From positions 1-59,283 of IMG/VR virus record IMGVR_UViG_3300025118_000014: DNA of 59,283 bases; one strand, written 5' to 3'. Source of the stretch: a virus. The translations under genes and the position numbers were made by a program. Under the pieces are notes generated by a model, which ran no database searches, was not told where the DNA came from, and saw nothing but the letters and a program-made list of their open reading frames with translations. Positions 6,816 to 13,011 of the stretch are shown piece by piece (the first letter of the stretch is position 1; the number at the start of each line of letters is the position of its first letter).

Positions 6816-8777
6816 TCATGAGACACCGATACCGTTTTCGGCCATGTTCTCGAACCTTGTCGTGCTCATGTGGTAGTCTTCCGAATGTATGGGGTTATTG
6901 CCTGTACCCCCAACGTAGACCACTTGGTTTTCAACTGTTGCGTGCGTTGCGACACAAGATAACGCGTCCTGGATGGCGTCTACTAGGAAGCGTGGAGGCA
7001 CCCCAGTCTTCGTGTACCAGCTAGGCTTCTCAACCCAGACTCCCTTCTCGATCCAGTGATAGTGGCAGTTGCTTATACTGGAGTATCTATCTTCCATATA
7101 GCTCTCCAACTCCATTTCAATCACTCCGTTACGGTACACCTTTGTGTTGCTGACTCGCACCTCGTGGATCCTATTGTGCCTGCTGATCCTGTCGGTCAGT
7201 TTCTTCATGGCCGCACCCCTGGTCTCTTCGCTGTGTCCCAGGTGGAGTGGGTCAACCTTGGCGAACACTCGTGTGCCCCATCTGCGATCCCACTCTGGCT
7301 CTACGTTCTCATTATGTGCGGCCTTCGGGTCTGACACGGCCGAATTAAGCACGGACAGATTGCCTCCCTTGGTTAGGTTAAGGAAGTACGGCCCGTCTGG
7401 CCTGATGAACTTCGTTTGCTCTCCCAGTCCCTTAGTGGCTGCATCCAGGATCACACTCCCAGGTCTCAGGTCCATGCTGGACAGCTTGTTGTACCGGTAG
7501 TGTTCGTAGGCTACGTCTTCAGCCAAGTCATCCAGGCCCCATACCATGTACTTCAACCCCTTGTCGGTCTTGTTTCTAATGGCTGCCAGCTTGCTGTACA
7601 CGTCCTTGTACGTCAGGGTCCTGGACGTGGTTGCTCCCTTCCGCGCCTGATCCCTAGCGCCCATAGTTCCTAGCGGCTTGAACATGCGGAACAGCATGTA
7701 GTCCTCGTCCTCATGCTTATCCTGCAGCATGTTTGTGGACCTAAGCTCCATGCCTGTTAGCTGGCACCGCATTACCCAGGTCTCGCACATGTCGGCAGAG
7801 TTTCTCTTACGTCTCCTTGAAGCCCAGTACCGGTGTGACTTGCCCTTCTTCTTGCGGGACTCGAACTTCGATCCGTATGCCGTTCCCCTCTTCTTCTCGT
7901 ACTCGCCCTTCATTGGCGCAAGCCGGAACACAAGGCCCTCCATGTTCACGAGTGCACCCTTTTCCAGGCACTGCCTTCTGACGTGAACCCGGATCCCTCT
8001 TTCAATCTCAACTGCAGACCTTGGGGTGTACACATGGAACACTGGGGTCAGCTTGGTGATCTCACCTATGGCTGCAAACAGGGCGAGCGCATCCCGTCGA
8101 TTTATTACAAAGCCGAATGCTGTAGCGGGATCCTTCGTTGCGCCTATCCTGGTGTGATGGAAGATCTTGTCTTCAGGGAAATCCCCTCTTCCCTTGTTCC
8201 AGCAACGCCTTACAAGGCCGGTGGCTTCCAGCACTCTGATTGTCGCTTCCCTGCGCTGGGTGAAACTGATGTCGTTCATGGTCCTATCGAGCACTCCCTT
8301 GACGTACGACTTGGAGAAGTTGAAGCACAACGTGCCGCTCTGGCCTGGAACCGAATAGTATTGTCCGTCACAGGCCAGATACTTCAGCAAGACCTTGGAC
8401 GCTTCGATTGCTGACTCCAACGGGAATCTGCGACACTTGATCGACCGCAGCGCGACGTCCAGCACGCCAACCAGCTTGGAAGCCTGCGCTGACACCTGCT
8501 CATCCACAAGGGACGACAGTGTGATCGGCTGCCTACGCAGTGACCTGTTGATGCAGGTTGTGAGCGCTGACTGCTGCCAGAAGTGTGGGTCTCCATGATC
8601 CCGCCTGATCTTGATCACGTCGGAGTTTGACATTGAGTTAATCTCGGCACACAACGGACCACGTCTCAGCTTTTTACGGCCATCGAAGTCCTCTTCGTTG
8701 ATGTCCTCGATCTTGATCCTCACGTCGTCTCCATTGTTGTTGTCTCTAATGTATATCCCTGGACAGACAAAGTCCAC
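6816..8777 (-). CDS. Large protein of unknown function, about 650 aa
   Basis: The longest unrecognised gene of the window. The frame is open to 8915, but that end overlaps the gene before it. The nearest plausible start is a GTG at 8777, 17 bases after that gene's stop, without a strong ribosome site; an ATG at 8633 (MSNSDVIKIRRD) is the alternative. A segment SFTQRREATIRVLEATGLVRRCWNKGRG looks like a winged-helix DNA-binding unit, and a basic patch follows (ESRKKKGKSHRYWASRRRKRN). There is no Walker motif and no polymerase or nuclease signature. It is last in the early cluster. A replication-initiation or transcription role would fit, but this is inference. Confidence 0.65.
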   Translation of the reverse strand: MDFVCPGIYIRDNNNGDDVRIKIEDINEEDFDGRKKLRRGPLCAEINSMSNSDVIKIRRDHGDPHFWQQSALTTCINRSLRRQPITLSSLVDEQVSAQASKLVGVLDVALRSIKCRRFPLESAIEASKVLLKYLACDGQYYSVPGQSGTLCFNFSKSYVKGVLDRTMNDISFTQRREATIRVLEATGLVRRCWNKGRGDFPEDKIFHHTRIGATKDPATAFGFVINRRDALALFAAIGEITKLTPVFHVYTPRSAVEIERGIRVHVRRQCLEKGALVNMEGLVFRLAPMKGEYEKKRGTAYGSKFESRKKKGKSHRYWASRRRKRNSADMCETWVMRCQLTGMELRSTNMLQDKHEDEDYMLFRMFKPLGTMGARDQARKGATTSRTLTYKDVYSKLAAIRNKTDKGLKYMVWGLDDLAEDVAYEHYRYNKLSSMDLRPGSVILDAATKGLGEQTKFIRPDGPYFLNLTKGGNLSVLNSAVSDPKAAHNENVEPEWDRRWGTRVFAKVDPLHLGHSEETRGAAMKKLTDRISRHNRIHEVRVSNTKVYRNGVIEMELESYMEDRYSSISNCHYHWIEKGVWVEKPSWYTKTGVPPRFLVDAIQDALSCVATHATVENQVVYVGGTGNNPIHSEDYHMSTTRFENMAENGIGVS

Positions 8778-8793
8778 AAGTTTGTGTATAAGA

Positions 8794-9090
8794 TTATGCT
8801 CCCATCCACTGTGCTGCTGCCACGATCTCCTCCGGAGTTCCACGAGCAACGTCGAGGTTGCCGTTGCTGCACCAGTACAGGAACTCATAGTCTTCCTTGC
8901 CGCCTGAGCGGGCAAGTCGCCTAGCCCTGTCTTCTGGCGGATTCTGCTCCACCCGGATGTAGAGATCCCCCTTCTTCAAGGTGCGAACGATGCAGTAGTC
9001 CTTTCCTGTCTGCAGGTAGTAGGAACCCCACAGGGCTTCCTCCACGCACTCAGCGATTAGCTGCATTGTATTTGATTTGTCTAGGTTCAT
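8794..9090 (-). CDS. Unknown early protein, 98 aa
   Basis: Starts MNLDKSNTMQLIAECVEEALWGSYYL in an ATGA overlap with the preceding gene, so translation is coupled. The sequence continues with TLKKGDLYIRVEQNPPEDRARR, a small alpha/beta pattern, and ends in a helix EEIVAAAQWMGA. No family is recognised. It is part of the early cluster whose members each have a GATCC-cored promoter, and it shares the promoter at 9508-9536 with its neighbour. Confidence 0.7.
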   Translation of the reverse strand: MNLDKSNTMQLIAECVEEALWGSYYLQTGKDYCIVRTLKKGDLYIRVEQNPPEDRARRLARSGGKEDYEFLYWCSNGNLDVARGTPEEIVAAAQWMGA

Positions 9091-9485
9091 CCCATCTCCC
9101 CTGCGATGTTGCGCAAGATAGTGCGTTCTTCTTTGGCCTGGAACGCTCGGATGATCGCTGGCTTGCATGTGCCTGTGTCAATCAAGATGGTCGCCTGATC
9201 CTGCGCGATTGACCGGATGTTCTCGCGAATCTTGCCCTCGAACGCTCCGTCGTTGAACGTCAGCGGCGCATGACAGTGCAGGTTGCCGTCGAACTTCTCA
9301 ACGATCATGCTGTCGTCTGCCACGTCACAGCGGAACACTTTGGCGAGTACGATCTTTCCGCTCATGCGAGGGCTGCATCGGTACACCTTGACCATGACGA
9401 TGTCGGCCTCTGGTGGACAGACCGTCCGGAATGGATTGGATGGGTCCGTGCTATAAAAGGTGTGCATTTCGCGTGTGAGTGTCAT
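9087..9485 (-). CDS. Unknown early protein, 132 aa
   Basis: Start fixed by AGGAGAACACC before the ATG. The N-terminal half looks like a beta-rich domain (PEADIVMVKVYRCSPRMSGKIVLAKVFRCDVADDSMIVEKFDGNLHCHAP). The C-terminal half is helical (RENIRSIAQDQ; AIIRAFQAKEERTILRNIAGEMG). Three cysteines in this region do not make a zinc site. No family is recognised. It is the first gene behind the promoter at 9508-9536 and is coupled to the 98-residue gene after it. Confidence 0.7.
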   Translation of the reverse strand: MTLTREMHTFYSTDPSNPFRTVCPPEADIVMVKVYRCSPRMSGKIVLAKVFRCDVADDSMIVEKFDGNLHCHAPLTFNDGAFEGKIRENIRSIAQDQATILIDTGTCKPAIIRAFQAKEERTILRNIAGEMG

Positions 9486-9507
9486 GGTGTTCTCCTTTGT
9501 TGTATCT

Positions 9508-9536
9508 ATTGTGATCGTTGGATCGCCGCGTGTCCA
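9508..9536 (-). promoter_or_regulatory. Sigma-70 type early promoter with GATCC core
   Basis: TGGACA (9531-9536), 17-base spacer, CACAAT (9508-9513). The spacer has the shared core GCGATCCAACGAT. It precedes the 132-residue gene. Confidence 0.7.
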
Positions 9537-9544
9537 GAACTTTC

Positions 9545-9739
9545 TTAGGAAAGATCCTGCGATGTGATCTTCATGAAGAACGCTTCAGCCTCAGCGAGAG
9601 TTTCGAACCGCTCAACGCACTGCCCAGCAAACGCTGTGGACTGGACAATGAAGTAGTTCTCCGGGTCATAGTAAGAAATACGCTGCGCCTTGATGATGGT
9701 CTTACGGTCTGCTGATTTTCGGATAATTGTCGGTGTCAT
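9545..9739 (-). CDS. Small early protein, 64 aa, paralogue of 2492-2665
   Basis: Start fixed by AAGGAGAAACACT. It shares its N-terminus (MTPTIIRKSADRKTIIK), middle (FIVQS) and C-terminus (ERFETLAEAEAFFMKIT-QDLS) with the 57-residue gene at 2492-2665, and has eight extra residues in the middle (RISYYDPENY region). The stop codon is followed by the same CTTTCCTAAGAAAGT segment in both copies, so a block of gene plus flank was duplicated. Function is unknown. Confidence 0.75.
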   Translation of the reverse strand: MTPTIIRKSADRKTIIKAQRISYYDPENYFIVQSTAFAGQCVERFETLAEAEAFFMKITSQDLS

Positions 9740-9763
9740 AGTGTTTCTCCTTGGTATGTATAT

Positions 9764-9792
9764 ATTATGATCGCCGGATCGTCTGGTGTCCA
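9764..9792 (-). promoter_or_regulatory. Sigma-70 type early promoter with GATCC core
   Basis: TGGACA (9787-9792), 17-base spacer, CATAAT (9764-9769). Spacer core AGACGATCCGGC, identical to the site on the other strand at about 136-147. Confidence 0.7.
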
Positions 9793-9799
9793 GAACTTT

Positions 9800-10345
9800 C
9801 TACCAAGTGTTGTTTAATTTCTCCAGCTTGATCTCCGCGTGATGCGCTGTCATACCCCACATGTCGGCACATCGCTCCACAAACAGTTCCCAGATTGGTT
9901 CCTCTACGGCCCTGGCTGCTACTTCGTGCGCCTTGTTCCAGTAATCGGTATCGTTCTGGTCGATCCCCTTGTAGACCTGTGAGCCCGTAAGCTCTCCAGT
10001 TGTGTACTGGCGAGCATGCTCTAGCTCGTGCGCGAGCGCTGTAACGAAGCTCCTCATCTTCAAGTTGGCCTTGATTGCAATCTGGATTTCGTTAGGGGCT
10101 AGGCCGAGGTCCTTGTCCATCTCTGTTTCCCACACTGAGCGACAGTACCCGTGCGTGCGCTTTCTAAAGCCCGTCATGTTGGCGCGGATGGTGATCTTCT
10201 CGCGTCGAAGGCCCAGGACCTCCACAGCCAAGTCGAGGGCTACCGACCACAGGTCCTGAACGATCTCGCTGCGCTTGTGAACCCTCTTGGATTCCCGCAC
10301 GAAGATTCGGTGGCTCTGGCATTTGTATCCGCTCTTGACTTCCAT
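9800..10345 (-). CDS. Zinc metallopeptidase-like early protein
   Basis: 181 residues from the ATG at 10345 (AGGAGAACAAC before it); upstream codons of the frame lie in the promoter. The sequence AHELEHARQY (H106, E107, H110) is a canonical HExxH zinc-protease motif, and HEVAARAVEE about 30 residues later (E141) supplies a third ligand in the gluzincin manner. Known relatives include SprT-like and phage-encoded anti-restriction or unknown metallopeptidases. An early phage protease could cleave a host regulator or defence protein; that role is inference. It is driven by its own promoter at 10368-10396. Confidence 0.75.
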   Translation of the reverse strand: MEVKSGYKCQSHRIFVRESKRVHKRSEIVQDLWSVALDLAVEVLGLRREKITIRANMTGFRKRTHGYCRSVWETEMDKDLGLAPNEIQIAIKANLKMRSFVTALAHELEHARQYTTGELTGSQVYKGIDQNDTDYWNKAHEVAARAVEEPIWELFVERCADMWGMTAHHAEIKLEKLNNTW

Positions 10346-10367
10346 GTTGTTCTCCTTTGTTACCAGT

Positions 10368-10396
10368 ATCTTAGCCAGGGGATCCTGGCCTGTCCA
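10368..10396 (-). promoter_or_regulatory. Sigma-70 type early promoter with GGATCC core
   Basis: TGGACA (10391-10396), 17-base spacer, TAAGAT (10368-10373). The spacer contains the palindrome GCCAGGATCCCCTGGC (one mismatch). Confidence 0.65.
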
Positions 10397-10401
10397 CAGG
10401 T

Positions 10402-10650
10402 TTATTGGGTTACCTTCAGGTCCACGAAGTACGGGCTGTAATCTCCGCCGCGACCTGGACGCATGATCCAGAATTCGTGCGGCCCGTGTTCCAGCCAACA
10501 GAGGCCACAGGGCAGCTTGTCTTCCGAGCCGTCGTGTCCACAGACCATGATCATCCCGTCTTCCTTAACCACTTCGATTACGAACCACCCCGTCAGGACC
10601 ATGTGTCTAACCATGTTTGTCTCAATGTTGAATAAGTCTACGTTGTCCAT
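10402..10650 (-). CDS. Unknown early protein, 82 aa
   Basis: ATG at 10650 behind AGGAGAACACT. The sequence is MDNVDLFNIETNMVRHMVLTGWFVIEVVKEDGMIMVCGHDGSEDKLPCGLCWLEHGPHEFWIMRPGRGGDYSPYFVDLKV. C-x2-C (CGLC) with nearby Cys/His (CGHD, LEHG, PHE) could hold a metal ion, but the pattern matches no named zinc finger. No family is recognised. It has its own promoter and lies between the metallopeptidase and another single-gene unit. Confidence 0.7.
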   Translation of the reverse strand: MDNVDLFNIETNMVRHMVLTGWFVIEVVKEDGMIMVCGHDGSEDKLPCGLCWLEHGPHEFWIMRPGRGGDYSPYFVDLKVTQ

Positions 10651-10672
10651 AGTGTTCTCCTTTGTTACCAGC

Positions 10673-10701
10673 AAGGTAGTCGTGGGATCCCCCCTAGTCA
10701 A
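10673..10701 (-). promoter_or_regulatory. Sigma-70 type early promoter with GGATCC core
   Basis: TTGACT (10696-10701), 17-base spacer with GGGGATCCC, TACCTT (10673-10678). It overlaps the end of the gene upstream. Confidence 0.6.
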
Positions 10702-10954
10702 GAACTTCTTTCCACAACTCGACAGATTCAAGAGTCAGGGCTGTGATCTTGGCTGTGTACGTGCAGTACAACTCTGACATCAAGTCGTATTGTCCATTCA
10801 GCCTAGCGTGCTTCTCGTTGAACTCAGGGTCTTCGACGTCCAGGGCCATGATAGCTTCGAACACGTCGTTGTTAAGGTCGCTTACGATTGTGCGTGCCTC
10901 GTTGAGTGCTTCCCGCTTTCCCATATTCTCGTTGATTTTTTCGTAGTCTAGCAT
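10694..10954 (-). CDS. Unknown early protein, 86 aa, helical
   Basis: ATG at 10954 behind AGGAGAACGAC. Nearly all helical and acidic: MLDYEKINENMGKREALNEARTIVSDLNNDVFEAIMALDVEDPEFNEKHARLNGQYDLMSELYCTYTAKITALTLESVELWKEVLD. Probably a two-helix hairpin or small coiled coil. No family is recognised. Its composition and position match the 115-residue helical protein next to it. Confidence 0.7.
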   Translation of the reverse strand: MLDYEKINENMGKREALNEARTIVSDLNNDVFEAIMALDVEDPEFNEKHARLNGQYDLMSELYCTYTAKITALTLESVELWKEVLD

Positions 10955-10976
10955 GTCGTTCTCCTTTGTTGTATAC

Positions 10977-11005
10977 ATTGTGATCGTCGGATCGCGCGGT
11001 GTCCA
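10977..11005 (-). promoter_or_regulatory. Sigma-70 type early promoter with GATCC core
   Basis: TGGACA (11000-11005), 17-base spacer with GCGATCCGACGAT, CACAAT (10977-10982). Confidence 0.7.
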
Positions 11006-11017
11006 GAAGTTTCTGAA

Positions 11018-11365
11018 TTATTTCCAGCCCAATTCTTTCTTGAGAACCTTAACAAGCAGTTCCTTACGGGTCAGGCCCTGAAGATCGTCCCGGTATTGGA
11101 CAGCGCCGACCAGCATATCGAGGCTGGCGTCCACGTCTTTGTGGTGCTCAAGGTCTGATGCCCAGTAATCGACATCGTCGTGCAGCTTGCGGATTTCCCG
11201 CTTAAGCTCGTACTTAACTTCGTTCAACTTGCGGAATTCTTCCCAATCCGTACCCTCTGCTAACATGAGACGCTTGATTGACTCAAGTCGTTCTTCCTTT
11301 ACGGCCTTGAGGCTAGATAACTTCTTTAACATACGTTCTGCGTTCTTGATTGCTAAGTCTTCCAT
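11018..11365 (-). CDS. Unknown early protein, 115 aa, coiled coil
   Basis: ATG at 11365 behind GAGGAGAAACACA. It starts MEDLAIKNAERMLKKLSSLKAVKEERLESIKRLMLAEGTDWEEFRKLNEVKYELKREIRKLHDDVDYW, which reads as two long charged helices, then a shorter C-terminal helix (LTRKELLVKVLKKELGWK). No family is recognised. The frame continues upstream to 11599, but that part crosses a terminator and a promoter and is not translated with this gene. Confidence 0.7.
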   Translation of the reverse strand: MEDLAIKNAERMLKKLSSLKAVKEERLESIKRLMLAEGTDWEEFRKLNEVKYELKREIRKLHDDVDYWASDLEHHKDVDASLDMLVGAVQYRDDLQGLTRKELLVKVLKKELGWK

Positions 11366-11389
11366 TGTGTTTCTCCTCTCTATGCCTAT

Positions 11390-11418
11390 ATAGTGATCGT
11401 CGGATCGTCCCGTGTCCA
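11390..11418 (-). promoter_or_regulatory. Sigma-70 type early promoter with GATCC core
   Basis: TGGACA (11413-11418), 17-base spacer with ACGATCCGACGAT, CACTAT (11390-11395). It begins the early cluster immediately after the terminator of the lysis cluster. Confidence 0.7.
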
Positions 11419-11421
11419 CAT

Positions 11422-11461
11422 AAAAATGAAAAAGGGGGATCCCATCGCTGAGATCCCCCTT
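11422..11461 (-). terminator. Leftward terminator after the membrane-protein cluster
   Basis: Perfect 10-pair stem AAGGGGGATC/GATCCCCCTT (11432-11441 with 11452-11461), followed on the coding strand by TTTTTCATTTTT. It separates late lysis-type genes from the early cluster. Confidence 0.85.
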
Positions 11462-11483
11462 GAAGTTCGGAATTGAACACAAC

Positions 11484-11852
11484 CTATTTTGGCGGAACAA
11501 CCTCTTCTTCTTCGATAACCTTTTCGGTCTGCACTCGCTTGGCGAACTCGCGTGTAGCCGAGTGACCAAGTACTGCCATGGCTCCACTGGAGATTCCATG
11601 TCCGATGATAGACACGTAGTCTGCAGTGACTTCAGGAGGATGCCCTGAGATGACGCTGATCATGCCGTGAGCGAACACGGATGCCATGACTGCCAACAGA
11701 GGAGCGTATGTCCTGATGAACTGCTCGATGAGGGGGTACTTAGCAGACGCCTTGCGCGCTGCTGTGATCAATAGGATGGCAGCGATTGCAACCATCGGAT
11801 CTTCAGTGGGCACGCCCATGAGACCGCTCTGCTGAATAATTAATTCTTCCAT
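11484..11852 (-). CDS. Membrane protein, holin candidate
   Basis: 122 residues with two or three membrane segments: about 21-33 (VAIAAILLITAA), 49-70 (YAPLLAVMASVFAHGMISVISG) and 78-95 (YVSIIGHGISSGAMAVLGHSA). The tail is charged (KRVQTEKVIEEEEVVPPK). Size, short hydrophobic segments and charged C-terminus are typical of phage holins, which open the inner membrane at lysis. Its start overlaps the stop of the preceding gene (TAATG). That gene is also membrane-anchored, and together they resemble a holin plus XhlA-like pair. The endolysin lies elsewhere (24.4 kb), so the assignment is by protein form only. Confidence 0.55.
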   Translation of the reverse strand: MEELIIQQSGLMGVPTEDPMVAIAAILLITAARKASAKYPLIEQFIRTYAPLLAVMASVFAHGMISVISGHPPEVTADYVSIIGHGISSGAMAVLGHSATREFAKRVQTEKVIEEEEVVPPK

Positions 11853-12136
11853 TAGAAAACTCCAAGTATTTTGGCAGTGGATGCACCAATGAGTCCGCTG
11901 GAGCCCAGTACCGCTAGTATGGCTATGATTGCCCGTTTGTGGATGTCCAAGACAGACGAGTGCTTGTGAAGCTCGACGACTGCCTCTTGAACGTCCTCTT
12001 GCAGTGACTCAATCTTCTCGATGATGAGACGGTCAGAAGTTTCCACCCGCCCCTCAAGGGATTTAAGTCGTCCGGACATGGCCTCATATTGGCCACTTAA
12101 CTTTCCGATCTGCACAAGTGAATCGCTATTGTCCAT
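11852..12136 (-). CDS. Coiled-coil protein with C-terminal membrane anchor (XhlA-like)
   Basis: 94 residues from the ATG at 12136, which overlaps the last codons of the preceding gene. Residues 1-65 form an amphipathic coiled coil (LSGQYEAMSGRLKSLEGRVETSDRLIIEKIESLQEDVQEAVVELHKH), and residues 70-94 are one membrane segment (AIIAILAVLGSSGLIGASTAKILGVF). This is the layout of XhlA/hemolysin-type lysis helpers that sit beside holins. The family call is from layout, not from sequence identity. Confidence 0.55.
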   Translation of the reverse strand: MDNSDSLVQIGKLSGQYEAMSGRLKSLEGRVETSDRLIIEKIESLQEDVQEAVVELHKHSSVLDIHKRAIIAILAVLGSSGLIGASTAKILGVF

Positions 12137-12587
12137 CTTCGTCACCTTCGTCGGCAGCGGGGGCTGCTTCCTCAGTGGCTTCAGGTGGTGCTTCTTCTTC
12201 CTCGGACAACCATCCATGCTCTTCCATCTCGTCGTAGATGCGCTCTACTTGAGGGCGAAGCAGTTCCTTAACGATGACGTTGATTATTAAACCATCAACC
12301 ATCTCCAGGATGGAGCCAACGATCCCGAGTCCACGGAAGTCCATGAATTCGTCGATACGATCAACCAATTCGTCCAGCACTTCATCAAGTTCTTCATCAC
12401 GCGGGAGAACTTCGTCAGCAAGGTCGCGGATAGTTTCCTTGGCGAGTTTCTCGAACATTTTGAATTGGAAAATTTTGCGAAAACGCTCTGCTGTACGCTT
12501 GCGTCGTTCTTTGCGACGTTCTTTGCGGATTGCTTTCTTTTCGTCTTTTGAGAGATTCTTTCTTTCTTCTCTAGTCAGTAATGGCAT
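12126..12587 (-). CDS. Highly charged protein of the membrane cluster, 153 aa
   Basis: Start fixed by CCAGGAGG. The first 40 residues are extremely basic (KDEKKAIRKERRKERRKRTAERFRK), the middle is acidic and helical (VLPRDEELDEVLDELVDRIDEFMDF), then comes a hydrophobic stretch (GLGIVGSILEMVDGLIINVIVKELL) that may touch a membrane. The C-terminus is an acidic Ala/Glu tail (EEEEAPPEATEEAAPAADEGDEDGQ). No family is recognised. It is first in a tightly overlapping three-gene unit with two membrane proteins, behind a late-type box, so a role in lysis or membrane attachment is likely. Confidence 0.65.
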   Translation of the reverse strand: MPLLTREERKNLSKDEKKAIRKERRKERRKRTAERFRKIFQFKMFEKLAKETIRDLADEVLPRDEELDEVLDELVDRIDEFMDFRGLGIVGSILEMVDGLIINVIVKELLRPQVERIYDEMEEHGWLSEEEEAPPEATEEAAPAADEGDEDGQ

Positions 12588-12623
12588 GTCTGCCTCCTGG
12601 TAATATGGGTGAGGGCTACTCGT

Positions 12624-12632
12624 GTTATACCC
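12624..12632 (-). promoter_or_regulatory. Late-type box GGGTATAAC
   Basis: 37 bases before the 153-residue gene that opens the membrane/lysis cluster. No -35 element. Confidence 0.5.
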
Positions 12633-12655
12633 TCAAAACCCTATCCCTGAAAGTC

Positions 12656-12931
12656 TCAAAACATCTCTATTTCTCTAGTGGAGTCAGGTACTGCCCTTTC
12701 GGTTGAAGTTTTATTCTTGGCCTTGCCCTCGTCTTTTCCGGCGTACTTGAACTTGGGCTCCCAGTACGGGAATCCCTTAGAGCGCTCCGTTTTGCCCTGC
12801 GAAGCGTTCTTAACCTTGAATCCCTCTATCTGTTCTTCAGACGCGCCGGATTGCTCTAGCATGGCTATGCAGTCCTCCTTGCTAATGTAGAAAAGATCAA
12901 ACATCCTCTGTATTGTCTCAATTCGGCTCAT
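12656..12931 (-). CDS. Unknown protein, 91 aa
   Basis: ATG at 12931 behind GGAGGATTG (a TTG one codon earlier is less likely). The N-terminal part is helical (IETIQRMFDLFYISKEDCIAMLEQSGASEEQIEGFKV), then comes a basic, polar tail (NASQGKTERSKGFPYWEPKFKYAGKDEGKAKNKTSTERA). No family is recognised. It lies right after the tailspike and its terminator-like hairpin. It could be a tailspike chaperone by position, but nothing in the sequence proves this. Confidence 0.6.
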   Translation of the reverse strand: MSRIETIQRMFDLFYISKEDCIAMLEQSGASEEQIEGFKVKNASQGKTERSKGFPYWEPKFKYAGKDEGKAKNKTSTERAVPDSTREIEMF

Positions 12932-12940
12932 CAATCCTCC

Positions 12941-12981
12941 AAAGAAAAGGGCCCTGGACAGAGAGTATCCATCCAGGGCCG
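12941..12981 (-). terminator. Leftward terminator after the tailspike
   Basis: Stem GGCCCTGGA/TCCAGGGCC (about 12950-12958 with 12972-12980), followed on the coding strand by CTTTTCTTT. Confidence 0.7.
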
Positions 12982-13011
12982 GTTAGTCAATGACTTTCTA
13001 CAAAGTTCCCG

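Noticed and set aside
6816-8777. Large terminase subunit
   Set aside because: No Walker A/B or nuclease acidic motifs in the sequence.
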